Shown: piece by piece, positions 44,236 to 56,289 of the stretch | Position numbering within the stretch: the stretch's first letter is position 1 | Layout: each line of letters begins with the position of its first letter | Assembly: GCA_032622095.1 (NCBI GenBank) | Contig: CP136066.1 | Span: 65,418,278 to 65,482,277 of the forward strand | Direction of reading: 5' to 3' | DNA length: 64,000 bases | DNA from: Siphonodentalium dalli | Taxonomy: Eukaryota > Mollusca > Scaphopoda > Gadilida > Siphonodentaliidae | The notes under the pieces: model-generated | Database searches by the model: none | What the model was told of the DNA's origin: nothing | Seen by the model: only the letters and a program-made list of their open reading frames with translations | Position numbers and translations under genes: made by a program

Positions 44236-45240
44236 CAAATGTTCCGGGACTCCTACATAGCATACGACCCCCATCATCCAGCGGATAGCAGGCCAGTGGA
44301 TCATTGAAATCACCGAGGCGAATGGATGAGTCAACCCTGTTAATAATCGTATATTTATGTCCATGTGTAAAATAATATAGAGCATACATGTGTACGTGAT
44401 AAAACCATTGTACATGTTTGCGCTTTATCCACTGTGTGACAACGGTAATTCACCCGCTAGTACCACTAAATAGAGTTGTATATTATCTGGTCACCGAAAC
44501 TACCGGTTCAACTGGGCCGTCAATGTAGGTTTAAACCCGGTTTATACTGGAGACGAAGAGCCGACCCGAAGGTATGCATTAGTTGTCGACAATGGGTGAT
44601 TACTCAGCTAAAAATCAACATAACCACTTTAATGAACCTCTATTGGTAAAGTTATCGCCGGGATAACCGATTTAAAAACAATTATATGTCGAAATGGGAC
44701 ATAACTCTGTCAGAATTAAGTCACCAGACTGTGACCAATTTCAAACTTGCTTTGCGCGCACACAAATGTGATATAAGTACAACTACTTTCGCCTTCGATT
44801 AAAGGCGTGCATTTGTTTGGTCAAAGCCCTTAGACACGCTTGGTGGCGACAACCTCATATCAGCGATAATATTACTGGAAATATCACAGCGAAGAAAAGT
44901 TTTATAGACTTCTGTCGATTGAAAACATTAGTATATTGCGGAGATTGGCATTATATCTTAAGTGTGCATTTAAGGAACTGCCCAAACTCTGAGACACTGA
45001 AGACCCCACCCGCCTGGGCAAAAACTCCCCATTTCAAAACACATCCCATTTGTTGAGACCGGGGGTAAATATAACTGCTGTTCCCCCTGCATTATTCGAT
45101 GTGGGTGACAACATGGGAATGGGCGTGCCTTCACCCAGCGGGATTAAGATATATAAATATTATATGGTATTATGACTGTGGCATGAGTATAAGATTATAG
45201 CCAATATATAGTTTCCTGCTATTGTACATATATGTATATA
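44236..45240. other. No gene seen
   Basis: Frames up to 79 codons without motifs. Sequence after 44700 may belong to the element whose tail is at 45280. Confidence 0.35.
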
Positions 45241-45315
45241 TATTTGCATGTTCTGTGTTCAATCATAGCTTTGCAATAAACTGATTGATAAACTGATTGA
45301 TTGATCGATGAAAAT
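45241..45315 (+). mobile_element. Probable retroelement 3' tail
   Basis: CATAGCTTTGCAATAAACTG followed by (ATTGATAAACTG)n and GATTGATTGATCGATG. A polyadenylation-like AATAAA directly before a simple GATT-rich tail is typical of a LINE or SINE 3' end. It could instead be the 3' UTR of an unseen gene. Confidence 0.4.
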
Positions 45316-45841
45316 GTCGTTTTTCTGCATCATTGGGCGCAGTGATCCTTTAAGAAATTAGGCAATTCCAACGGTCGCCCCACACGTCATTTCGTAAACA
45401 CGTTTATAGTTACAATACCGCGAACACAAACTTAATAGGACTCAGCGAAACTGCGAAATGAGATACTTTAGTTTTGGGATAAATGAATGTGTTACATAAC
45501 TATTCCACTTTTGCCCAGCTTCATGTCAATACTAATGACATGACATTGATTAGTGGAGCATAAACTGTGATCATTATAGCGTTTATATACATTTCGAGTT
45601 TTATCGGAGACCGCAAGTTCGGGAACACCGCGTCGGACTACCTATCGACTATGCGTGTGCTGATGACAATAATGTTCTAGGATAGTTTTAAATAAGTAAA
45701 ATTAAGTATAGTTTAATATTTTACGGGTGATATCTCATACTTTTGAGTAGTTTATCGTTGGGAACAGATCGAATTGTGCGTATTTTGTGAACTTATATAC
45801 ATAATACCAAATCCCATGTAATATTGAATAAGATTTCTTAA

Positions 45842-46236
45842 CCCTTTACCCAACAGAAGGGCCCTGTGCCAATGCATTCTCTTATATATGCGAGTCGACC
45901 ATAGGTCGCCTCGGATATATAAGAGAATGCATTGGCTTAACACATTAAAAATTATAAAATTGTTAAAGAATGTAAGACAAAATGGTAAAAAGTGTTAAAA
46001 AAAGATTTTGTTTAGGCCAATGCATTATTCTCTTATATATGCGAGGCGACCTATGGTCGACTCGCATATATAAGAGAATGCATTGGCACAGGGCATAACT
46101 GTAACTATCACAATGTGGTCAAGGAGCCAGTTCCAATGATATCCATATTTGTATGGTTCTATTGAGACAGACCGAAGATATTTTAGGCTGTTGAAGCTAT
46201 ATTTGGCCGGTTTTGGCCGGTTTGTTGGGTAAAGGG
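45842..46236 (-). mobile_element. piggyBac-like hairpin MITE, family M2, copy 2
   Basis: 395 bp between TTAA at 45838-45841 and 46237-46240, in opposite orientation to 40508-40899 and about 95 percent alike by eye. Hairpins at 45868-45936 and 46016-46087; the second has a 3-base ATT insertion in its arm and the first a CGGATATATA change. Confidence 0.9.
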
Positions 46237-46437
46237 TTAAGCACGGACATTGTGATTAAAATAGTCTCTGATTTGTTTCTGGGAACAAAATGTCAGGTCT
46301 CAATATTTCTTCTGTGCGAAACAAAAAAGAAGTCCTTATTTCAAGAGCTCCCTGTTGATATGACTTAAACGGGCAGGGTTAATTTGAACCTACCAATAAT
46401 GTTTGTGTAATATATATAGAATGGATTAAATATATGG

Positions 46438-46563
46438 AATACACCCATAGTAGCCGAGAATACAACATGTTCACCACGAGTGGAATTGTAGTTTGACGAC
46501 GAGCCTTTTGACGAGTGGTTAAATCCTCAAAAATAGTGTACTCTCGGCTACTATGTGTGTATT
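46438..46563. repeat. 126-bp TIR mini-element
   Basis: AATACACCCATAGTAGCCGA-GAATAC at the left against GTACTCTCGGCTACTATGTG-TGTATT at the right: 26-bp arms with about three mismatches. The interior contains two GACGAG-like direct motifs. No target duplication resolved. Confidence 0.8.
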
Positions 46564-47786
46564 TGGTTTATGCCATAATTATTATTTTTGATTTGTTCCG
46601 CGAATTCAACTACTCCTCTGGTTTACTTTGAATGTGTAACCACACCGAGAGACACAACATGCCGTTATAAGGAATATGCGTCACGAGCAGTGATGCAAAT
46701 TTTATATACGTCATGACGTCAGTCTCTTTCTGAGCAATCGGTCACTTGAAATTACCATTCATGTTTCCTAGTTCATATAACACTAGCAAGCTACATTTGA
46801 ATGAAATGAAGGCAATTTTAATCATATTTAATTGCTATCATGACAAATTCCAATTTTAAATGCATGTATCATAGGAATTATTTTCGCTAAATACGATGTA
46901 GTCCTCCTATAGGTATAAACGTTTAACACATGAAATTACGTTTGAACATTTACGCCCACAGTAGAAATATATACCAAAGTGAGACACTGTATACCCACAG
47001 TAGGGTGTAAAGATGAAGTATACGAAATGGGTGTTATAAACACAATATACTAGGCAATTATGGTTAGTCGATTAATACACAATACATGAAGATATCAACG
47101 CACCAGATAGTGCACTGTTATAAATTACTGTCGGTTCGACGGTTTGTGGCCGTCATAATCGACGGTCCCATACCGTTTCATCAGTTTGACGGTCCCATAC
47201 CTTTATTGTATGTGCCCATGGAAAATTGTCTAAATTAAATATTTTCGTGATTCAAAGTCATCCCGTCAAAATTCAATAGTATATTTATCGGCGACCATAT
47301 TATATACGGCAATAATTCCATACAGTATGACTGAATCTTACTCTGCTGATATTTAATATGTATTATTAATGCGGCATTCATTATGTGTTATGCGTACGAA
47401 TTAGCCGTACGAATTATAATGAGTCCGCGCGGTACGGAATTCTCATTCCGGGGTTAAGTTACCACTTTAGCAAAGCTCATTTCTTCGCCATTTTATGATT
47501 TATCGTTGATAGCAAACTGTTGTTTTTTGGGGAAACTGTTACCTTTTCGGTTGTGGACAGCTGTTAAGACGGTCTGCTTTCGGTTCCTTCAATAACCGGA
47601 CAAGTTGCAATTCAGCGAATAGCGGCTTAATCATTGACAATTTCCACTAAAATCCAAATGTAGAGATTCATGTCAATCATGGCGTGATTCGCCGCCCTGG
47701 ATCTGACTTCATTCGACGTAGTGCTGATGTTGAAATTGCAGTGTTGTGACTTAGTATCAAAACACTGGCACATTCACTGACACAGC
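46564..47786. other. No gene seen
   Basis: No recognisable coding. Small echo: GACGGTCCCATACC occurs twice near 47162 and 47198. CCCACAGTAG occurs twice near 46966 and 46994. Confidence 0.4.
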
Positions 47787-48500
47787 GTCGCGTGAGAACC
47801 AGAAGGTTCTAACTGTATTTTGGCGGGAAAATGAGTTATTGGTACCGATAGAAGCGGCAGCTCATAATCTGTCCGTTAAACGCATGATCACATGAACTCG
47901 AGTCCCAGTTTTCACACAAAATGCTGTGCAAATACGTTCTATCTCCAATCGGCATTCTTTTGGTAGAGCAAGATGGTTCTATCTACAGAGCCAATAGGAT
48001 TGGCAGTTCCGCGTCACGTGATGTAAGTTTGGCGAATGGCTGTCGACGAAATGTGAAGTGTGTTGTCTCGACAATAATATGAGATAAATATTATAACGTT
48101 TCAACATTATTACGGTATATCCCAATATAAATGTTCCCTTGAATACTATTTACCTCTTCAACCTACAAAAGTATCAAGATCAAGTCAATAAGACACTTTT
48201 GTGAGCTATATTGTAGATAGAACGTTCTGACATTGTGATTTTCAATCCTAGGATTTCCACTTAGACCTTGTGCGTGTAGATAGAACGTTCTTGCTCTATA
48301 CGGGCGAGTGATTGATGTGTTACTTCATAGTGTTCCATCTACGTTTGATAGAGTGATTTAAGGACTCGTCATGTTATGCGTGTGAGTTAGACCTTCGAGT
48401 TATGTCGGGTGTATCAACTTGCACTGCCCGATTTGACATAACGAATCCCGATTTAGCTCAAAAATACAAGGCCATGCTGAGCCGTTGTCATTACTTGTCC

Positions 48501-48590
48501 CAGAGTCTTGTAATATATCATGGAATTAGGATGTATCTGAGGAGGTTTATGTTATGGTAGAGTCTATTTTTGTTTAAATATTTGATTTTT
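48501..48590 (+). repeat. Subterminal inverted repeat, left
   Basis: Pairs with 51300-51388 at roughly 90 percent across 90 bp. It does not directly adjoin the terminal repeat, so the element has two nested inverted pairs. Confidence 0.9.
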
Positions 48591-48969
48591 GTGGGTGAAT
48601 TAGCTAAAAGTTTTGATTATTTTTAAGTTAAGTGTGTAAGCGTGTCACTGTCCCAAACTCAATTCGTTCCTAAATATATTTTGATCGTCTTTCCACAACT
48701 TCCAGACAAGTGTTTTTTCCTTTTTGGAAGGTAATCATTACCCGTGATGGAATGGAACCCAATAAGTGTAATTTTATGTATATTTGACATCCTGATATCA
48801 CTGACGTGAATCACTTGCCCATTAGCATAAATATTGATTAACTATTATCAGGGGGAATCATTTAACGTTTCCTCCATCGTGCATAAATGCCATCAACATG
48901 GAGAACTATATATTACTATATCGTTGAGTTATTGTGGAAAGCAATAGCGACCCAAGGTACACATGTACA

Positions 48970-50300
48970 ACCAACCCAGTAACATACAGTCACTCCATAT
49001 ATATACACATAAACACCACACAAATGGCAAGATAGTCACTCACTATATACACATACACCTGAACCGTGACCATATAGTCAAACCCTGTATACCTATCCAC
49101 CACTTTCATGATCATAAGTCAATGCTTGTATGCCTATTTATCTCACCATTGTCCATACAGTCAATCCCCGTATGCCTATTCGCCATGGCCAAAATAGCCA
49201 TTCGAGATAAATATACACACTCCATCCACGACCACAGAGTCACTCCATGTACATGTATACATATGCATATCACCAATGGCCATATAGCCACTCGCCATGA
49301 CCATATATATCCACACTCGTGTATACATGTACAGTGTACACCCCCACACATGCATGCCAATAAAGCCATGCACACATGTTGGCACACTAGGTATACTCAT
49401 ACACCTGACCCATGACCATATAGTCAGCCCTGTGTACCTATTCAACGCGTTCCTGATCATACAGTCAATCATTGTATACCTATACACCCCACCATTGGTC
49501 ATCGGTCACTCGCTGTATACATGTTCACCAAACCCATGGTAAAATAGCCACGCAAGTTATACATATACTCCCAACCATGACCATATAATCACTCCAGTTA
49601 AACATATGCACCTCACTAATGGCTATATAGCCACTATCTTTATGCACATACCTCTCCATAACCATTACCCGCACACCCTACACATGACCATACAGCCATG
49701 CATGCCCACTAGGTTAGGTATACTCCTACACTTGGCCCATAACCATATACATCACATTGTAGTCACGCCATGTATACCTATTCACCACATTCATGATCAT
49801 ACAGTCACTCCTTGTATACCTGTTCACCTCACCATTGGCCATACAGTGAGTCCTGAAACATAGCTGCACATCGATTTATCCATTCACCCCACCCATGATC
49901 ATACAGCCAACACATGTACATCATATACATATACACCTACCCATGCCAATACAACCACACAAGGTACACATGTGGATCCCGCCATGACCATGCAGTCACT
50001 CCATATATACATAAACAGACATATTACCATGTATGTACTCTCGTTAATTTCATAAACCACACCAATGCCCATTAAGCCACATTATGTACACATGTACTGG
50101 GTAGTCATAACCGTAACAAAAACCATACAGTCACTCCCTATGTACCTATTCACCTCACACATGACCATACACTCACTCCTTGCATACATATACATCTCAC
50201 CTTGCTCACCCCTGTCATGACCATATTGCTAATCATGTACACCTATTTACATCATTCATGACCATACAGTAACTCCCTTTATACATATTCACCTCGGTAA
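48970..50300. repeat. Minisatellite, about 30 units of roughly 42 bp
   Basis: Consensus ATACAGTCACTCCTTGTATA-CCTATTCACCTCACCATTGGCC with units drifting in length from about 35 to 65 bp. Because 42 is divisible by three, several long-looking frames (up to 150 codons on plus and 108 on minus) run through it with His/Thr/Pro-rich repeats. They are an artefact of the array. Confidence 0.9.
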
Positions 50301-51299
50301 CTCCCATGTTGCCATCTTGACCTCCACGGTCCACCCTATATCGCGTTGATCAATGTGTATCGCAGTAGGACTGAATGGCCACAGATTATGATTAATTTCA
50401 GTTCCATTTCAAAGTTCTGCCCATTTATTAAAAAATATATAGCCAGTATCCAAAGAGGTTCTCGAAAAAAAACAGATAATGCAACTTTAAAATTTATTTG
50501 TTATGCCCCATAAGGAAATGAGACAACCAAAATAGAACACTTAGTTATCAGTTGCTTAGCTAACATGTATAATAACCAAGTTAGTCACAATTTGCTACAT
50601 TTTCGGAAACGCAGAGAATAATGTTCGAGATATATGTAAAAACTTGTTGCCATTTTGCAAGCCTTATACATGTATGGTCCACATTCGAGAAAAGTGAATT
50701 AAGCTAGGTGGGTAAACTTTCAGCAGAAGTTCGAGAATCAGCAAAAGGTAGTTGATATTTCTGCACTTCCACCGTGTTATGAATCTTTAATTCTGCACTC
50801 AAAAAAGCCAATATGATAGCAAAACAGTGGAGACTTGCAAACGTTGCCAAATCAACCACTCCCAGTGTAGAACTTTATGGATGGACGGCCAATTATATAT
50901 AGCCTGCGTTGTTTGAATCATTCTTCCTGTAAGATGCTGCACAGAATATCTATTGACTGATACCATCACATTTGACAGTGACAGTGAAGATTAGATTACA
51001 TAATCCGTGGGCAGAACAATTGCAATTTATTATATGAATCTTCTGTCAACTAGTACGAATGACCTTTCGAGTTTAGTATAAAATTGAAAGCATTGATAAC
51101 ACGATCTTGGTGTAGGGTTAAGTTTTACTTTATTTCTTAATTCTGGTCTGGTACATGATTATAGCATTTCATGTCTGATATTGGGGAAGAATTTGTGCTT
51201 ATTGTGGTGTATGTTATGCAGCTGTATCCATAAAACTGACAAAGTCATGGGAATTTTTCAAAAACATTTCCTATAAAAATAATAGCCAATTTACCTCCA

Positions 51300-51388
51300 A
51301 AACATCAAATATTTAAACAAAATAGACTCTACCATAACACAAACCTCCTCAGATACATGCTAATTCCATGATATATGATAAGACTCTG
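51300..51388 (-). repeat. Subterminal inverted repeat, right
   Basis: Reverse complement of 48501-48590; see there. Confidence 0.9.
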
Positions 51389-52167
51389 AATTGGTTGACA
51401 AAACGGAATGAAAACGGGCTATTCTGACTTGACAGGTATTTTCAGATAGAAAATCAGTTTATGGGGAGGGTTAAGTTTTTGGAAATATCTCGGCTTGTTC
51501 TATATCATTGCTTGTGACGTTGATATTAATAAATCAGGTATATAATGCTGAAACATTTGATGCACCAATTACATTTATACAATAAAATAGTACCACACGT
51601 TACAAGTTACACGTACATATGTCTGATCCTGTCTATTAACTGACCATTGGGTTGTGCTTATTCAATTCGAATTCCTTCATTATATTGCACCAAACAATCG
51701 TTATAGAATTCACAAAATTGAATAGTCCCAGTTTCTACCTGACACAATCGTCAATCTGACATGGTTTCATTGCAGACTGAGGTTTTTGTCAGATGAAAAC
51801 CCGGGCTACAATTTGAAGTGTGGTTATCCAGAGATTATCGTAGATAGAACTCACAAGTTTGAGAAGGTCCGTGATTTATTGTGCCACAGTGTCCTATCTA
51901 CTAGGGCATTCTGATCCGCACAGAATCTGACCATTCTGTGTGCAAATGGTTCTATCTGCAAACACATTTTTACATATCACACCGTGAATCCGTTTTGTTT
52001 GGGCATGAAACCTCGCATGTACATAAAGTCCGACCATGGGCACAACATATAACTTCCGCGCATATAACAAATGGGTTTTAGTACGAAATTCCGGTGCTCA
52101 AAATTTCAATGTCGATTTTCTCTAAAATTGAGTAATGGTAGTTAGAACCTTTTGGTTCTCACGCGAC

Positions 52168-52617
52168 GACAGGAGGACACAGGTACAATTATCCATGACA
52201 AGCTTCGATGTCAACCAACAGTGACAATAATAACAACAACGACTCAGCGAGCAGCTATTAGTATTACTATTATAATGTTGACAATCCAGTTGACAGTTTT
52301 CTGAATCTGATTGCTTCAAAGCACATTCATGTACATTTACAAGAGAGGATATACATGTACGTGTACTGTATGCACCAGTGTAATTCACAATAGCTTCAGT
52401 GCCAACAACAACACCGTAAACAATGAACTGACGCTGCGCAGTTACACGGAAAAATTCATCCCGTGTTCATCAATTTTCAATGAAACGTGTGGATATGAGA
52501 CATTGTCATCATTCGCCATGTTATCGTCAAGTTATTACGACAATATACCGGGAGTACAATATTGTTTGGATGTTCTTATCAAACTATCTTTGGCTGACTC
52601 ACTGATATTGATATTAC
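52168..52617. other. No gene seen
   Basis: Frames up to 108 codons (52311-52637) but no motif, and the last one runs into the truncated MITE. Confidence 0.35.
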
Positions 52618-52925
52618 ATGTTTCTCACAATTTTTAGGACATAAAATAAAAAAACATCCATTACCCTGAAGGAAGCCCCACACATATATAAAAGCATATA
52701 GAAGAGTGTCGTCTGCTCATGTTTGTCTGGGGCTCTGTATGGGTGAAATTATAAAATTGTTAAAGAATACAAGAACAAATTATTAAAATTGTAAAAAATT
52801 GTTAGGCCAATGCATTCTCTTATATATGCGAGGCGACCTATGGTCGACTCGCATATATAAGAGAATGCATTTGCACAGGGTAGAAAAATCCCGACTTACG
52901 ACTGGATTTGATATGGCGGGTCACA
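52618..52925. mobile_element. Hairpin MITE, family M1, copy 3 (5' truncated)
   Basis: Begins in the interior (CATGTTTCTCACAATTTTTA, matching TGTTTCTTACAATTTTTAGG) and keeps the right hairpin (52806-52874) and full right end GGCGGGTCACA. The left hairpin and left TIR are absent. Confidence 0.9.
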
Positions 52926-53889
52926 TATAGTCATTTTATAGCACTTCATGGTTTAAATTTGTATAGCTATAATTCAAATATTCTGCGCAAGTATTGTTAT
53001 GGGACCAGAGTTGAATGTGTTATGCGGATTTCAGGTGAAAAACAATGTTTTATGGGAAATATTTATTTTCGCATATAAAACAAATGACAGGAATTTGGGT
53101 CCCCAAAACACAGCTTGCAAGGTTAGTTGGTTATGCACATCGCCATTGCACCCACCACCATTACGTGTTATACATCATGTCTGTGCCATAGCTATAGGGA
53201 TGTTGCCCGCCGAGTTTCCGCACAATGAGTCGACTTGACCAATAAACCCATTGCGTTTCACCAAGGTTGAGCTCTACTCATTACGTTTTGCTACATTGTG
53301 TTCTCTACGATATATATAATTGCACGTTCGATCGTCCATAATTGTGTTTGACAGTGGCAATCCCTCATTCACTCACATATCATGCCCGCAGTACGTTTTG
53401 TTGATATGATCTCAATTCATGTTTATCCACTTATATTAATTTCATGCGTATTAAGACAGTTCCCCTATTACGTTTTTATTTTGCGACGTTTAGTTCTACG
53501 CATAATTCCACTAATATTATCATGTGGACAGATGAAGCTGTGTTGGAGGAAATGCAGCTGCAAGAAAATATCTGGAATAAACAAAGCGAACTACACAAAG
53601 AAAAAGTATGATTATAACGAACTTTGGAGGGTTCATTGTGCGAATATGCAGCGAGCGACATAGCTAGATATGGCATATTAATTATGGCAACCAGTTGTCA
53701 CCAAACAGCACCATAATAAATTGTCACACCTACTATGCCATCGCTACTGTGATACGTGTGTCCGCAGCCAATGGTTCATTCTGAGGGCAAAGTCATGTTT
53801 GTGAAAAATAAAGAGAATTCTGGAATCAATCAAAAGATAATAACAATTATATTGAAATGGTAGTCTTTTTTTTACAGAAATGTCCAAAT
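52926..53889. other. No identifiable gene
   Basis: A plus frame of 93 codons (53382-53663) starts with a hydrophobic stretch and ends basic and Cys-rich, but I recognise no family and see no supporting promoter or splice context. Confidence 0.35.
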
Positions 53890-54436
53890 GTGATAATCCA
53901 TAAATATACTATTTTCTGGAATCGAAAGGAACACATAATTATGAACAATGCAGAAGATACATTCAGGCGAACTCGGTCAATGGGGAAATTTTACACGATG
54001 ACGTTTTTCGTCGATTTTCGTTGAAATCGACACGGTGAACCTTTGCATGACATGAACAGATATGAAATGGACACGCTTCCCGTATAGTATCTCCGCCGAG
54101 GTGCTCACCCAGCGTCAAGAAAATAAATAAATTGGTTAAAATCATTAAAGATGTTCCCGTTCCACTCTCGACAAGGTATACATATGTTCACTTTGATGTT
54201 GGTACTAGTAGTTTATAACCATGACTTATCTAGCTGTCGATCAAGACTACCCGGAAGTACGATTTGCCTAATTTATACTCGAAATTACGATTGGGTTTCA
54301 TTCATTTGACGAACCTAGGACATATAGCCTTATCAATATAGAGAATCAATTAACTGATTTTAATTAAAAAAAAAAAAACTGCCCTCGTATGAGTGGTTTT
54401 GCTTTGGTTCGTTAATTACGCTAGCGTATGATCATA
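53890..54436 (+). repeat. Dispersed repeat N, copy 2
   Basis: Matches 39028-39581 with several indels (e.g. an extra TTTCG before TCGATTTTCGTT, and loss of TTT before the GCCTAATTTA block) plus an A13 run near 54368. Confidence 0.9.
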
Positions 54437-54727
54437 TTAACAGTTATAATATAACGTAATCTACGGAAGAAGAACTGACAATCGGCCGTTGGAAGTGCAC
54501 CCTATTGTTTGTCTTAAAAGTGTATCCCATCGGTAAGGCTGTCATGGTCGATATATTTTATGGAGAATAGCTTAATTATTCTATATATACCGGTGCTCAC
54601 TTGTGATTCTATAATCGTCGTGCAGTCTTCCTACGTGGTCTGCGTTGTAATATTGATTGCACACCTCTCCTATTCATATCAGATTCACTAGGCGGCCAGC
54701 AATATTTGGCGTCAACTCGAGCGATAT
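54437..54727. other. No gene seen
   Basis: Short spacer, nothing recognisable. Confidence 0.4.
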
Positions 54728-54800
54728 AAACAGGTCGATAAATGGACGGGTGATGTTGGTAAATACTTACCAACATAAACCGCCCATTTGCAACCTGTTT
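54728..54800 (+). repeat. 73-bp hairpin, pre-miRNA-like in size
   Basis: AAACAGGTCGATAAATGGAC-GGGTGATGTTGGTAA pairs with TTACCAACATAAACCGCCCA-TTTGCAACCTGTTT across a 4-base loop (ATAC); about 30 of 35 positions pair. It may equally be a tiny fold-back MITE. I do not recognise a known microRNA seed. Confidence 0.6.
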
Positions 54801-55047
54801 AATAAACCTCTTGATGTAAACAGTATTTATTCCATATAATTCAAATACAGTGTATATTACAAAACATGAATTATGAATATTGGTTTATGGAGGGGATCCG
54901 ACATCAAGCATAAAGCTTATGGGGGTCGTTTCCGATTACGTATGAATAAGCCCACGCTGTGAGAATGATAACATAATATTAGGTAATTGTGTTAATAATC
55001 ATTTTCGAAGATCGTTGTTGGTATATATGTTACTCACCTACTTACTG
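54801..55047. other. No gene seen
   Basis: AT-rich spacer. Confidence 0.4.
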
Positions 55048-56243
55048 TATTTTTCAGGAAGTGGGGAATATTTGCACCTAAAAACCTTAGTGAAATTTTA
55101 ACTTATTTATCGTTATTCTGTATCTGGTGTGCCACTTTAAGAGATAAATCACCTCACATCGATATATTTATCTATTTGTGGACATCAGACCATCAGCATA
55201 AACTTGATGTCTCGAGTATTTTTAACCATGCAGCTGCCAACTTGTCGACCGTGTGGAAATTCCTATCTTTCTGGTGCAAGGGGGGGGGGGTGTACACATC
55301 TAACTATTTATTCAGAAACCCGGACAATTTTGGTCAACTAAACATAGCATCTGAAACATGATTTGCACGTATTGTCTGTGCCGCTATATACATGCTCATC
55401 ATGCCCAGTAAAGGCATCTTCTGTTCGTTTAATTACCAAATTTTACCAAAATTTCCACATATTTTGAGAATTTTCCCAAATATGGCAAATCTTGGCATGA
55501 GATGACCCCGACACACCCATAATTGTTTATGTTGAACTGCAGACGGTACTGATCAATTCACAACTATTAGTTCTTTATTTAAGAAGGGGCGTTCCCATCA
55601 TTGGCAACGACATGGACAAATTTCCACCAAAATTTCCCCCATTAGATGAACATCTTCAGATACAGTGGGGTTAAAATAACCATGATTGCTGGGGAACGAG
55701 AACAAAGAGATGTGTAAAATCAGTTTTATTTAGCATAGATATGACACAGCTTCACGCAGAGATAGTAGGGATTACATAGGGTCATTTTTGCACATCTATT
55801 AAGGTTTGAAGGAACTAAATAAGTAGAATTACGTCCCTTTCGTTTTTTTACAGGGTATCTCGACAAATTATGGCGCGCGATTGGCGTATAATATGTCAAA
55901 TAATTTAACAAATTCCAGAAATATAATACCCATAGCATGTAAAAACGTGGGCGTTTCCTAGTATGAAATGCATTCGTGTCCAAACAATGGCGGGAGATTG
56001 AGGCTGTGTATTGGCTTTCTTCAGACTGTCAAATTCTGTGCAAAAGGTGGGGTAGTGTGGAAAACGTATTCTGGTTTTTGAAAAAGGCGTGGCTCGAAAG
56101 GTACTCATATGTGCGAACAGATGCCGAAAGGGTTGGTCCTTTACGACCGCATGCATCGTGCACTTCGGAACTCGAAAATTTAGCGTGGGCGTGGTCAAAC
56201 GTTAACACTGTGGCCTATGGAAAACATTTAGTTCCCTCTAACC
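55048..56243. mobile_element. R-I element, family F, truncated at left
   Basis: 55048-55802 matches the F spacer from about 18926 onwards. 55803-56243 is an R module (441 bp) with GGTTTGAAGGAACTAAAT at the left and GTTCCCTCTAACC at the right. The left R and the first 136 bp of the spacer are absent. Divergence from the 18-20 kb copy is about 5 percent by eye, so this is an older insertion. A G10-type run lies near 55280. Confidence 0.9.
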
Positions 56244-56289
56244 ACAAGCCACACAAGCCACAAGACCAGCGGTGGGCTGTGAACTCGTC

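Larger units (their letters stand above)
47787..52167. mobile_element. 4.38-kb TIR element with minisatellite core
   Basis: Ends are GTCGCGTGAGAACCAGAAGG-TTCTAACT and its inverse with one mismatch; the TIR has an inner palindrome (AGAACC...GGTTCT). A second inverted pair lies inside (48501-48590 against 51300-51388: CAGAGTCTTGTAATATATCA, GGAATTAGGATGTATCTGAG, GTTATGGTAGAGTCTATTTT). The motif GTAGATAGAAC recurs near both ends. A 42-bp minisatellite occupies 48970-50300. 50300-51300 holds no intact frame. No transposase was identified; class unknown, with Helentron-like or large MITE-like both possible. Confidence 0.75.

Noticed and set aside
48963-49863. Long His/Thr-rich open frames (up to 150 codons on plus, 108 on minus).
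   Set aside because: They run through the 42-bp minisatellite; a period divisible by three keeps several frames open on both strands at once.
50300-51300. Possible transposase remnant inside the 4.38-kb element.
   Set aside because: Some translated stretches look protein-like (for example KNLLPFCKPYTCMV) but stops are frequent and no family motif could be named.
3990-52874. CRISPR-like repeats, because of nine near-identical palindromes.
   Set aside because: They are tens of kilobases apart, paired inside MITEs, with no spacer array; the sequence is eukaryotic.
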